This document shows, in pieces, positions 33,186 through 40,433 of a stretch of DNA of 64,000 nt (position 1 is its first letter; every line of letters starts with the position of its first letter). This DNA comes from Piscinibacter sp047600445 (lineage in GTDB: Bacteria; Pseudomonadota; Gammaproteobacteria; Burkholderiales; Burkholderiaceae_C), in assembly GCF_047600445.1 (NCBI RefSeq), contig NZ_JASGKT010000002.1:1302001-1366000 (forward strand), in the 5' to 3' direction. Below the pieces are notes generated by a model. The model worked only from the letters and a program-made list of their open reading frames with translations, was not told where the DNA came from and did not search any database. Made by a program: the position numbers and the translations under genes.

Positions 33186-33617
33186 GTGGCAGACGCAAAG
33201 ATGAAACCCACCGACTCCAGCATCGACGAGTACCTCGCTTCCAGGGCCAGCGGCGACCAGCTTGCCGACTGCAAGGCGCTGATGGCGCTGTTCCGGCGCG
33301 TCACGAAGTGCGCTCCCAGGATGTGGGGGCCCAACATCGTCGGTTGCGGCGCCTACACGTACGAGTACGAGAGCGGCCGGACGGGCGAAGCGCCCCTGGC
33401 CGCGTTTGCCGTGCGCGGCAAGGAACTGGTGGCCTACCTCGACGTGGACAGCCCCGAGCAGCAGCAGCGTCTGTCCCGGCTCGGTCGATACAGGATGGGA
33501 AAGTCCTGCCTGTATTTCAAGCGCCTGGCCGAGCTCGACACCAGCATGCTGGAGGCGCTGGTGGCCGAGTCGGTGGCGATGAGGAAGCGCCGCTACCCTG
33601 GCGCCGGCGGAGCCTGA
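33186..33617 (+). CDS. DUF1801 domain protein
   Basis: A 143-residue protein starting at GTG 33186 after a GGAGGAGC ribosome-binding site. It shows DUF1801 features: SSIDEYLASRASGDQLADCKALMALFRRVTKCAPRMWGPNIVGCGAYTYEYESGRTGEAPLAAFAVRGKELVAYLDV and the C-terminal SCLYFKRLAELDTSMLEALVAESVAMRKRRY. The fold is of the YdhG type. Its biochemical role is unknown. The SnoaL-like gene begins 4 bp after its stop, so the two are probably co-transcribed. Confidence 0.8.
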   Translation: MADAKMKPTDSSIDEYLASRASGDQLADCKALMALFRRVTKCAPRMWGPNIVGCGAYTYEYESGRTGEAPLAAFAVRGKELVAYLDVDSPEQQQRLSRLGRYRMGKSCLYFKRLAELDTSMLEALVAESVAMRKRRYPGAGGA

Positions 33618-33621
33618 GCGC

Positions 33622-34050
33622 ATGACGAAGATCGAGGCGTTCTTTGCCCGCTACGAAGAAGGCGCCAACACCTTCGACCCCGACCTGATGGTCTCGCTCT
33701 ACACCGCGGAGTTCATGGCGGGCGACCCCAACGGCGTATCGTGCGGCCGCAACGACCAGGCGCTGCGCGACGCCTTCGTTCAGCGCAAGGCCTTCTTCCA
33801 ACAGATCGGCTTCAGGCGTGCCGAGATATTGGACGTGGCGGCAACGCCGCTCGATGAGCGGTACACGATGGCCAAGGTTCATTGGCACATGACGTTCGAG
33901 AAGCAGCCTGGCCATCCGCTCGATTTCAGGTTCCACATCACCTACTTCCTCTACGACCCCGGCGCCGGGCCCAAGGCCGTGTTCTGGATTTCGCACGACG
34001 ACGAGCGGCGGGTCATGAGGGACGCCGGGCTGATCCCGGGCGGGGCCTGA
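33622..34050 (+). CDS. SnoaL/NTF2-like small protein
   Basis: A 142-residue protein with the NTF2-like cone-fold layout: an N-terminal helix (IEAFFARYEEGANTFDPDLMVSLYTAEFMAGDPNG), a second helix (ALRDAFVQRKAFFQQIGF) and then beta strands (YTMAKVHWHMTFEK, LDFRFHITYFLYD, AVFWISHDDER). The family includes polyketide cyclases, isomerases and many proteins of unknown role, so no substrate can be given. It directly follows the DUF1801 gene. The assignment rests on pattern and length, not on a strict motif. Confidence 0.55.
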   Translation: MTKIEAFFARYEEGANTFDPDLMVSLYTAEFMAGDPNGVSCGRNDQALRDAFVQRKAFFQQIGFRRAEILDVAATPLDERYTMAKVHWHMTFEKQPGHPLDFRFHITYFLYDPGAGPKAVFWISHDDERRVMRDAGLIPGGA

Positions 34051-34113
34051 CGCCCCGCTCGCCCGATCCAACACACCCATGCCCCAAGCGCGCCGAGGTG
34101 TACATTTCGCCCC

Positions 34114-34332
34114 ATGAAGCTCGCCACCGGCAGCGTCGTCGACGGCAAGATCGTTCTCGAAGGCGAGGCTTTGCCCGAGGGGACCGTCGTCACCGTGTTG
34201 GCACCCGAAGGTGACGGCACCTTCCTCGTCCCGCCCGAACTGGAGTCGGAACTGGACGAGTCGATCGCCCAGTCCCTTCGGGGAGAGACGATCCCCGTCT
34301 CGGAAGCCCTGCGCAAGCTGCGCACCCATTGA
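34114..34332 (+). CDS. Small antitoxin-like protein
   Basis: A 72-residue protein with an N-terminal small beta fold (MKLATGSVVDGKIVLEGEALPEGTVVTVLAPEGDGTFLVP) and a C-terminal acidic helix (ELESELDESIAQSLRGETIPVSEALRKL). This layout, and the 4-bp overlap with a downstream ParE/RelE-type frame, mark it as the antitoxin of a type II pair: the C-terminal part would wrap the toxin. Because the toxin frame is interrupted, this may be an orphan antitoxin. It was not matched to a named family. Confidence 0.6.
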   Translation: MKLATGSVVDGKIVLEGEALPEGTVVTVLAPEGDGTFLVPPELESELDESIAQSLRGETIPVSEALRKLRTH

Positions 34333-34634
34333 CAACCGTGCTCGCCGTTGAAGTCACGCCGAGGGCGTTGGCCCAACTCGAGCGGGCGGCGAAGTGATGG
34401 GCTGTCAACAGGCCGGCTGCGCCGGGAGCCATCGCGAACGATGTCGAAGCCGCCACGAAGCTGCTGGCGCTTCAACCCGGCATCGGCGAACGCAGCGCTT
34501 CGCACAAGTATCCGGAGCTTCGCTGCCTGCAGCTCGAGCGGGTTCGTTACGACGTCTACTATCACGTGCTTCCCGGCAGGGTCGTCGTTCTTGCCTTCTG
34601 GCATTCGAATCGCGGCTCGACGCCCAAGCTGTAG
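34329..34634 (+). pseudogene. ParE/RelE-type toxin with an in-frame TGA
   Basis: From a TTG overlapping the antitoxin stop (TTGA), the frame reads MTTVLAVEVTPRALAQLERAAK, then TGA at 34395-34397, then WAVNRPAAPGAIANDVEAATKLLALQPGIGE and LRCLQLERVRYDVYYHVLPGRVVVLAFWHSNRGSTPKL to a TAG at 34634. This is a complete plasmid-stabilisation (ParE/RelE) toxin of about 101 residues, except that codon 23, where the family has the first of two tryptophans, is TGA instead of TGG. A single G-to-A change explains it. The rest of the frame shows no further damage, so the lesion looks recent. A TGA readthrough product cannot be excluded. Confidence 0.75.
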
Positions 34635-34653
34635 TCCAAGAGGAGCCCGCACC

Positions 34654-35400
34654 ATGACCATCGAAACCCAGGACGACGTCACCGCCCTGAAGCGCATCGG
34701 CCGCATCGTCTCGCTGGTGCTGCAGCGGATGCTCGACGCCGCCGAGCCCGGCATGAGCACGCGCGAGCTCGACCAGTTCGGCGCGCGGCTGCTCGAAGCG
34801 CACGGCGCGCGCTCCGCGCCCAGGCTAACCTACGACTTCCCGGGCGCCACCTGCATCAGCATCAACGAGGAAGCGGCGCACGGCATCCCCGGCGACCGGA
34901 TCATCCGCGCCGGCGACGTGCTCAACGTCGACGTGTCGGCCGAGCTCGACGGCTACTTCGCCGACACCGGCGGAACGCGGGTGCTGCCGCCCACCACGGC
35001 GCAGAAGACGCGCCTGTGCCACGCCACGCGCACGGCGCTGGCCGAGGCGATGAAGGGTGCGCGGGCGGGGCAGCCGATCAACCGCATCGGCGCGGCCATC
35101 GAGCGCACCGCCAGGGCCTATGGCTTCAAGGTCATCGAGAACCTCGGCAGCCACGGCGTCGGCCGCGCGCTGCACGAGGCGCCGGAGCACATCGCCGGCT
35201 ACTTCGACGCCTCGGACACGCGCCTGCTGCAAGAAGGCATGGTCATCACGATCGAGCCCTTCCTGTCGACCAAGAGCCGCATCGTGCACGAGACGGCCGA
35301 CGGCTGGACGCTGGCGGGCGCGAGCGGCAACCTCTCGGCGCAGTACGAGCACACGATGATCATCACGAAGGGCGCGCCCATCGTGGTCACGCAGCATTGA
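34654..35400 (+). CDS. map: Type I methionine aminopeptidase
   Basis: Removes the initiator methionine from new proteins. It has 248 residues. The five metal ligands are in place: D93 (NVDVSAELDGYF), D104 (ADTGGTRV), H166 (GSHGVGRALHEAP), E200 (ITIEPFL) and E231 (QYEHTMII). The substrate-side loop reads LTYDFPGATCISINEEAAHGIP rather than the more usual NYHGFP form, suggesting a second, accessory Map copy rather than the rpsB-linked one (inference). ATG at 34654 is preceded by AGAGGAGCC. It directly follows the broken toxin gene. The frame extends upstream, but that stretch belongs to the toxin region. Confidence 0.92.
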   Translation: MTIETQDDVTALKRIGRIVSLVLQRMLDAAEPGMSTRELDQFGARLLEAHGARSAPRLTYDFPGATCISINEEAAHGIPGDRIIRAGDVLNVDVSAELDGYFADTGGTRVLPPTTAQKTRLCHATRTALAEAMKGARAGQPINRIGAAIERTARAYGFKVIENLGSHGVGRALHEAPEHIAGYFDASDTRLLQEGMVITIEPFLSTKSRIVHETADGWTLAGASGNLSAQYEHTMIITKGAPIVVTQH

Positions 35401-35416
35401 CGCCGGAGCGCGCCCG

Positions 35417-35707
35417 ATGAACATCCGCCCCACGCCGCTGAGCGCCGCCGCCGCGGGTGCCGTGGCCGCGTTCGCGTGGCCCTTTCTGTGGGCACGGTTC
35501 GGCGGCCCGGCGGTGGAGGGTGGCTTCGAGCTGATCGTCGCCACGCTGCTGGTGATCGCGCTGCCGGCGCATGCGTTCGTGGTCGGCTTCGGCCGCTCGG
35601 AGCAGGTTTCGCCGCGCGCGCTCGACACCGCGCTGCTCAAGCGCATCGGCGCGTGGCTGGCGGCGGCACTGGCGGTGACGGCGCTGCGCGCCCTGGCGGG
35701 GTTCTGA
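35417..35707 (+). CDS. Small hypothetical membrane protein
   Basis: A 96-residue protein with two or three hydrophobic segments (about 8-25, 38-58 and 76-94) joined by short polar loops (FGRSEQVSPRALDTALLKRIG). No family was recognised. The start lies 16 bp after the map stop on the same strand, so it may be co-transcribed. Base composition is again that of the core genome. Convergent with the comFB-like gene 10 bp downstream. Confidence 0.55.
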   Translation: MNIRPTPLSAAAAGAVAAFAWPFLWARFGGPAVEGGFELIVATLLVIALPAHAFVVGFGRSEQVSPRALDTALLKRIGAWLAAALAVTALRALAGF

Positions 35708-35717
35708 GCGGGCCGCC

Positions 35718-36008
35718 TCAGCCGCGCGCGTTCATCGCGCGGCGCGCCTGCACGAATTCGAAGGCGAACTGCACCGCCTCGTCCACCCGTCGGGCGTTGG
35801 CGCTGCGTTCCTTGTCGCTCAGGTAGAAGGCGAAATCCGCCGCGTGGCGGATGTAGCGCGGCGGCAGGCGGTTCAGCGCCACACAGGCGATGTCGGCCAG
35901 CAGTTCAGGCGTGGCGAGGTGCGCGAAGCGCCCGGCGTGCGCCTCGACGGCCTCGAACACGGCACGTTCGTGGAAGTTGTGGATCGAGGCGAAGTCGGCG
36001 CTGCTCAT
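35718..36008 (-). CDS. Late competence development ComFB-like protein
   Basis: A 96-residue cytoplasmic protein. The region IHNFHERAVFEAVEAHAGRFAHLATPELLADIACVALNRLPPRYIRHAADFAFYLSDKER fits the ComFB family: an N-terminal helix, an internal cysteine in DIACVALN and the conserved LPPRYIRH. ComFB-type proteins are known as a competence-operon product in Bacillus and as cyclic-dinucleotide-responsive regulators in cyanobacteria; the role here is unknown. ATG at 36008 is preferred over the open upstream frame. It sits 88 bp beyond the nadC start on the same strand. Confidence 0.75.
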   Translation of the reverse strand: MSSADFASIHNFHERAVFEAVEAHAGRFAHLATPELLADIACVALNRLPPRYIRHAADFAFYLSDKERSANARRVDEAVQFAFEFVQARRAMNARG

Positions 36009-36096
36009 GGCCCCGCCAGTGTTCACCGCGGCGGCGCCGGCGGCGGCCCGAAAAGCGCGGCCGGGGCGGTGCAATTCGGGCCTTTGGCCGACCGCC

Positions 36097-36966
36097 TCAC
36101 AGCCGCTCGATCACCCGCATCGACAGATCGACCGCGCGCACGTTCTTGGTCAGCGCGCCGACCGAGATGCGGTCCACGCCGGTGGCGGCGATGTCGCGCA
36201 ACTGCTCCAGTTGCACGCCGCCGGAGACTTCCAGTTCGGCGCGCCCGGCGTTCAGCGCCACGGCCTCGCGCATCGCGGCGAGGTCGAAGTTGTCGAGCAT
36301 GACGCTGGTGGCGCCGTGCTCCAGCGCGTCCTTCAACTGCGCGAGCGTCTCCACCTCGATCTGGATTTCCACGCCGGCGTTCAGCGCGCGCGCCTGCGCC
36401 AGCACCTGGGCGATGCCGCCGGCCGCCGCGATGTGGTTCTCCTTGATCAGGATGCCGTGCCACAGCGCCAGGCGCTGGTTGCGTCCGCCGCCGGTGCGCA
36501 CCGCGTACTTCTGCGCCTGGCGCAGCCCGGGCAGGGTCTTGCGCGTGTCGAGGATGGCGCATCCCCTGGGGTTGGGCGAGGCGCCGGCGATCGCGTCGAC
36601 GTGCGCGCGCGTCAGCGTCGCCGTGGCCGAGAGCAGTTGCAGGAAGTTCAGCGCCGGGCGCTCGGCGGAAAGCAGCGCGCGGGCGTCGGCCTCGATCTCG
36701 CACAGCGTGGCGCCGGCTCGCACGCGCGCGCCTTCGTCGGCCTGCCACGCGACGCGCGTGTCGGCGTCGAGCGCGTGCAGCGTGCCGTCGAACCAGTCGC
36801 GGCCGCACAGCATGGCGTCCTCGCGCACGATCACGCGCGCGCGCACGCGCCTCGCCTCGGGCACGAGACTGGCGGTCCAGTCGCAGCGGCCGATGTCCTC
36901 GGCCAGCGCGTCGCGGATGTTGCGCGCGCGCGCCTGCTCCAGCGTTTCGTTGAAGTCGAACATCAT
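36097..36966 (-). CDS. nadC: Nicotinate-nucleotide pyrophosphorylase (quinolinate phosphoribosyltransferase)
   Basis: Converts quinolinate and PRPP to nicotinate mononucleotide in NAD synthesis. It has 289 residues, normal. Substrate-binding features: ERPALNFLQLLSATAT, ILDTRKTLPGLRQAQKYAVRTGGGRNQRLALWHGILIKENHI, IEVETLAQL, SVMLDNFDL, LEVSGGV and ISVGALTKNVRAVDLSM. These cover the PRPP and quinolinate basic residues and the acidic metal site. It follows nadA by 14 bp on the same strand, so the two successive steps are co-transcribed; nadB is not in the window. Confidence 0.96.
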   Translation of the reverse strand: MMFDFNETLEQARARNIRDALAEDIGRCDWTASLVPEARRVRARVIVREDAMLCGRDWFDGTLHALDADTRVAWQADEGARVRAGATLCEIEADARALLSAERPALNFLQLLSATATLTRAHVDAIAGASPNPRGCAILDTRKTLPGLRQAQKYAVRTGGGRNQRLALWHGILIKENHIAAAGGIAQVLAQARALNAGVEIQIEVETLAQLKDALEHGATSVMLDNFDLAAMREAVALNAGRAELEVSGGVQLEQLRDIAATGVDRISVGALTKNVRAVDLSMRVIERL

Positions 36967-36980
36967 GATGGGCAAGGGTC

Positions 36981-38087
36981 TCAGGCCGGGCCGATGTTCT
37001 TCACGAAGGCCGGCTGCGCCAGCGCGGCGGCGTTCCTGGCGGTGAAGTCGAGCATGCGCTCGATGCAGCCCTGCGCCCTGGCGCGCACGGCTTCTTCGAC
37101 GTGGATCTCGCCGTCGCCGGTTTCCAGCGCGTGCACCACGCCTTGCAGGCCGTTCATCGCCATCCATGGGCAGTGCGCGCAGCTCTTGCAGGTGGCGCTG
37201 CGGCCGGCGGTGGGTGCTTCCAGCAGCGTCTTGCCGGGGGCGAGCTGGCGCATGCGGTGCATCAGGCCGTTGTCGGTGGCGATGATGAAGGTCTTGGCGT
37301 CGCTCTTGAGCACCGCGTTGAGGATCTGCGTGGTCGAGCCCACCACGTCGGCCAGCGCCACCACGCTCTTGGGCGACTCGGGGTGAACCAGCACCTTGGC
37401 GTCGGGGTGCTCCTTGCGCAGCAACTCCAGTTCGAGGCCCTTGAACTCGTCGTGCACGATGCACTCGCCGTGCCACGAGAGCATGTCGGCGCCGGTCTGC
37501 TCCTGGATGTAGCGGCCGAGGTGGCGGTCGGGCGCCCACAGGATCTTCTCGCCGCGCGCCTTCAGGTGGTTGACGATCTGCAGCGCGCAGGAGCTGGTCA
37601 CCATCCAGTCGGCGCGCGCCTTCACCGCCGCGCTGGTGTTGGCGTACACGACGACGGTGCGGTCGGGGTGGGCGTCGCAGAAGGCGGCGAACTGGTCGGG
37701 CGGGCAGCCGAGGTCGAGCGAGCAGGTGGCGTCGAGGTCGGGCATCAGCACGCGCTTGTCGGGCGAGAGGATCTTGGCCGATTCGCCCATGAAGCGCACG
37801 CCGGCCACCACCAGCGTCTTGGCCGCATGGTCGCGGCCGAAGCGCGCCATCTCCAGCGAATCGGAGACGCAGCCGCCGGTTTCGAGGGCCAGATCCTGCA
37901 GGTCGCCGTCGACGTAGTAGTGCGCCACCAGCACCGCGCCGTGCTGTTTCAGAAGCGCCGCGGCGCGCGCCTTCCAGGTGCGGCGCTCCTCGGGGCTGAG
38001 CGCCTCGGGCACCTTGGCCCAGGCATGCGCGGTGCAGCTCGCGCCGCTGGCGTCCTGTCGCGTGTAGTCGTAGAGGGCTTGGCTCAT
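36981..38087 (-). CDS. nadA: Quinolinate synthase NadA
   Basis: Condenses iminoaspartate with dihydroxyacetone phosphate to quinolinate using a [4Fe-4S] cluster. It has 368 residues. The three conserved cluster cysteines lie in DLDATCSLDLGCP, VTSSCALQIVNHLK and CKSCAHCPWMAMNGL. Other signatures are VLVAHYYVDGDLQDLALETGGCVSDSLEMARFG, GVRFMGESAKILSPDKRVLMPD and VHPESPKSVVALADVVGSTTQIL. All are intact. It is the first gene of the nadA-nadC pair; the next upstream gene on the same strand is a protein of unknown function 21 bp away, possibly in the same transcript. Confidence 0.96.
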   Translation of the reverse strand: MSQALYDYTRQDASGASCTAHAWAKVPEALSPEERRTWKARAAALLKQHGAVLVAHYYVDGDLQDLALETGGCVSDSLEMARFGRDHAAKTLVVAGVRFMGESAKILSPDKRVLMPDLDATCSLDLGCPPDQFAAFCDAHPDRTVVVYANTSAAVKARADWMVTSSCALQIVNHLKARGEKILWAPDRHLGRYIQEQTGADMLSWHGECIVHDEFKGLELELLRKEHPDAKVLVHPESPKSVVALADVVGSTTQILNAVLKSDAKTFIIATDNGLMHRMRQLAPGKTLLEAPTAGRSATCKSCAHCPWMAMNGLQGVVHALETGDGEIHVEEAVRARAQGCIERMLDFTARNAAALAQPAFVKNIGPA

Positions 38088-38108
38088 GCGCCGATGTTAG
38101 CGGCGCAC

Positions 38109-39371
38109 TCAGACCAGCGCTTTGTCCAGCTCCATCAGCTTGTAGCGCGCCAGCGGCAGGTTGGTGCGCTGGCGGTCGAGCAGGCAGACGACGAAGACGT
38201 CGGGGTAGCGCGAGATCACGCGCATCACCATCTGGCGCGCGCTGGTGCCGGTCATGATCTCCTCGACCGGGCCGCCCAGGCCCATGGTGCTCGAAGCCTG
38301 GCGGTGCTCGCGCAGGATCTGCGCGCAGGCGGCGCCGACCACGTCCATGTCGACCGGCTGGTCCTCGCGCAGCGCGCGCGCCAGCACCAGCCCGGTGCCG
38401 GCATCGACGGCCGCGGCGCCGAGCATGCCTTCGAGCGGCAGCATGTTGGCCAGGGCCTGGTTGGCGCGCGCCGGGTCGAGCATGGCGTGTCCCAGGCGCG
38501 CCAGCGGTGCCGGCGGCGCCGCGACGGCGGGGGCCTGCGCCGGCTGCGACAGGTCGGCCACCTTGAACGGGAACTCCGGCTTGGCCGCGGCCGGCGGCGC
38601 TTCCCAGGCCGGTTGCAGCTTGACGAGGTTCCAGATGCCCAGCATCGCGTTCCACACCGCCGAGGCGCTGATCAGCGGCTCGTCGATCACGTGCACGTTC
38701 AGGCGCTGCGGCCAGTGCACGGCGGCGATCTTGTTGGCGATCCACACCGCGTTGGGCGGCAGCATGAACAGCAGGTTGGGGCAGCGCCAGCCGGGCAGTT
38801 TTGTCGCGTCGGCCAGCGAGGCGAGCAGCGCGTCGATGGCGTGCGGCTGCATCGGCCCGATGATCACCGCGGTGAGGTGGCTGCGCTCCATCAGCGCGGC
38901 CGGGATCTCGGCGGTGTCCTGCCCGGGGGCGCGCACGTCGGCGTGGTAGAGGTTGAGCTTTTCCTCGTGGCGGCGGACCAGGCTGGTGCGCTCGATCATC
39001 GCCAGCGTCTTCAGCGTGGTGTGCTCGCGCAGGTGCAGGCGCTCGACCGGCTGGCCGCCGGCGTCCGACAGCGCCTTGATCACCGCCGAGGCCCACACGC
39101 CGGTGGGGTCGAGCAGGGTGATCTGGCGCGTCGCGGTGCCGAGGTCGGCGCGCGTGGCGGCGAAGTGCTCGCGGATCGCGGCGGCCGGCGAGCCGGTGAC
39201 GACCAGGTCGCGCAGGTGGCGGTCGACGATCTGGCCGCGTTCGTTGACCTCGGTGGCCACGCTCTCGAGGATCGCGGTGGCGGCGAATCCGCCGTCGGTT
39301 TCGTCGGGGCCGGCGGCGCGCAGGCGCGGATCTTCCGCCGGGCCGAGCTCGCCGAACAGGGACTTGAGCAT
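38109..39371 (-). CDS. Conserved protein of unknown function, roadblock/LC7-like C-terminus
   Basis: A 420-residue cytoplasmic protein with no signal or membrane segment. The N-terminal ~240 residues resemble no family I recognise (ITLLDPTGVWASAVIKALSDAGGQ, HLTAVIIGPMQPHAIDALLASL, CPNLLFMLPPNAVWIANKIAAVHWPQRLNVHVIDEPLISASAVWNAMLGIWN). A Pro/Ala-rich linker follows. The last ~120 residues (LPLEGMLGAAAVDAGTGLVLARAL, GGPVEEIMTGTSARQMVMRVISRYPDVFVVCLLDRQRTNLPLARYKLMELDKAL) have the helix-strand order of a roadblock/LC7 module, which usually regulates small GTPases. Ends 21 bp before nadA. Confidence 0.5.
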   Translation of the reverse strand: MLKSLFGELGPAEDPRLRAAGPDETDGGFAATAILESVATEVNERGQIVDRHLRDLVVTGSPAAAIREHFAATRADLGTATRQITLLDPTGVWASAVIKALSDAGGQPVERLHLREHTTLKTLAMIERTSLVRRHEEKLNLYHADVRAPGQDTAEIPAALMERSHLTAVIIGPMQPHAIDALLASLADATKLPGWRCPNLLFMLPPNAVWIANKIAAVHWPQRLNVHVIDEPLISASAVWNAMLGIWNLVKLQPAWEAPPAAAKPEFPFKVADLSQPAQAPAVAAPPAPLARLGHAMLDPARANQALANMLPLEGMLGAAAVDAGTGLVLARALREDQPVDMDVVGAACAQILREHRQASSTMGLGGPVEEIMTGTSARQMVMRVISRYPDVFVVCLLDRQRTNLPLARYKLMELDKALV

Positions 39372-39473
39372 GGGTTTCCTCCGCGGCCGCGCGCGATTTC
39401 TGCGTCGACGTTCAGCCTAAGTTCAACTGCAACGCGGCATTCTCGGCGCAGATGGAAGAGCTGTTGCAAGACG

Positions 39474-39526
39474 TGTGTCGGGGCCGCGCCACCCGCCCCC
39501 GCAAGCGGGGGGAGGGCGGGCCCGCG
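39474..39526. repeat. GC-rich imperfect hairpin after the araC-type gene
   Basis: Complementary C-rich and G-rich runs (ACCCGCCCCCGCAAGCGGGG with the following GAGGGCGGGC) form an imperfect stem around GCAA, just past the stop of the minus-strand AraC gene. No T-run is present. Possible weak terminator or mosaic intergenic repeat. The rest of the 155-bp gap (39372-39526) shows nothing definite. Confidence 0.35.
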
Positions 39527-40363
39527 TCAGGCAAAGAACTGCGTCGGCGGCGCGCCCAGCGTGCGCCGCACCATCGCCGTGAAGGCGCTGGCGCTGGCGT
39601 AGCCGAGTTCGGCGGCGATGGTCGCCATCGGCAGCTTGCGCGCCGCCAGCGCCACCGCGTGCGACAGCAGCACCTGCTGGCGCCACTGCACGAAGCTCGT
39701 GCCCAGCTCGCTGCGGAACAGGCGCGCCACCGTGCGCGGGCTGGCGCCGGCCTCGCGCGACCACTGCTCCAGCGTGCTCCAGCGCGCCGGCGCGTCGAGC
39801 ACCGCCTCGCAGAGCTGGCGCAGGCGCTTGTCGGCCGGCAGCTCGATGCCCAGCTTGACCGGCGCGGCGCGGCGCAACTCGTCGAGGATCAGCGCGGCCA
39901 GGCAGGCCTCGCGCTCGCCGGCGGCCTTGCCGCCGGGCTCGTTGTCCAGGTGCGCCACCAGCTCGCGCAGCAGCGGCGAGACCTCCAGCACGCGGCATTC
40001 GGGCCAGCGCTGGAAGGGTGTCTCGCCGTCGGCGCCGAGAAAGCGCGCGCTGGGGTGCACGTAGAGCGTGCGGATCTCGGCGTCTTCCACCACGGTGACC
40101 ACGTGCTCGATGCCCGGCGGGATCCACAGCGCGCGCGTCGGCGGCACGAGGTAGGTGCTGCGCCCGGCCTGCATGCGGATCACGCCGGTGGCCGACATCG
40201 CCACCTGCGCCCACGGATGGCTGTGCGGTATCACCTGCGTGTCGGCCGCCAGGCGGCGCAGCTTGGCGCGCAGCGGCCGCGCCGGCGTGGGCGCGTAGGC
40301 CACCGGGTCGATCGGCAGCACGCTGGTGCGGCCGGCGCGGCGCGGGCGTGGCGTCTTGGGCAT
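39527..40363 (-). CDS. AraC-family transcriptional regulator with cupin domain
   Basis: A 278-residue regulator. The N-terminal cupin/AraC-binding half shows HSHPWAQVAMSATGVIRMQAGRSTYLVPPTRALWIPPGIEHVV. The C-terminal double helix-turn-helix has STLEQWSREAGASPRTVARLFRSELGTSFVQWRQQVLLSHAVALAARKLPMATIAAELGYASASAFTAMVRRTLGAPPTQFF. This layout matches the short cupin-type AraC regulators that often sense hydrophobic or aromatic effectors. It is divergent from the MFS/TPP-enzyme pair across a 70-bp gap and is the likely regulator of that pair (inference from position). The effector is unknown. Confidence 0.88.
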   Translation of the reverse strand: MPKTPRPRRAGRTSVLPIDPVAYAPTPARPLRAKLRRLAADTQVIPHSHPWAQVAMSATGVIRMQAGRSTYLVPPTRALWIPPGIEHVVTVVEDAEIRTLYVHPSARFLGADGETPFQRWPECRVLEVSPLLRELVAHLDNEPGGKAAGEREACLAALILDELRRAAPVKLGIELPADKRLRQLCEAVLDAPARWSTLEQWSREAGASPRTVARLFRSELGTSFVQWRQQVLLSHAVALAARKLPMATIAAELGYASASAFTAMVRRTLGAPPTQFFA

Positions 40364-40433
40364 TGGCAGGATCTCGACAGAGATTGGCCTTCTATCGTAA
40401 CCGCGCCGTGCCGCGGCGGCCTACAGTGGCGTG

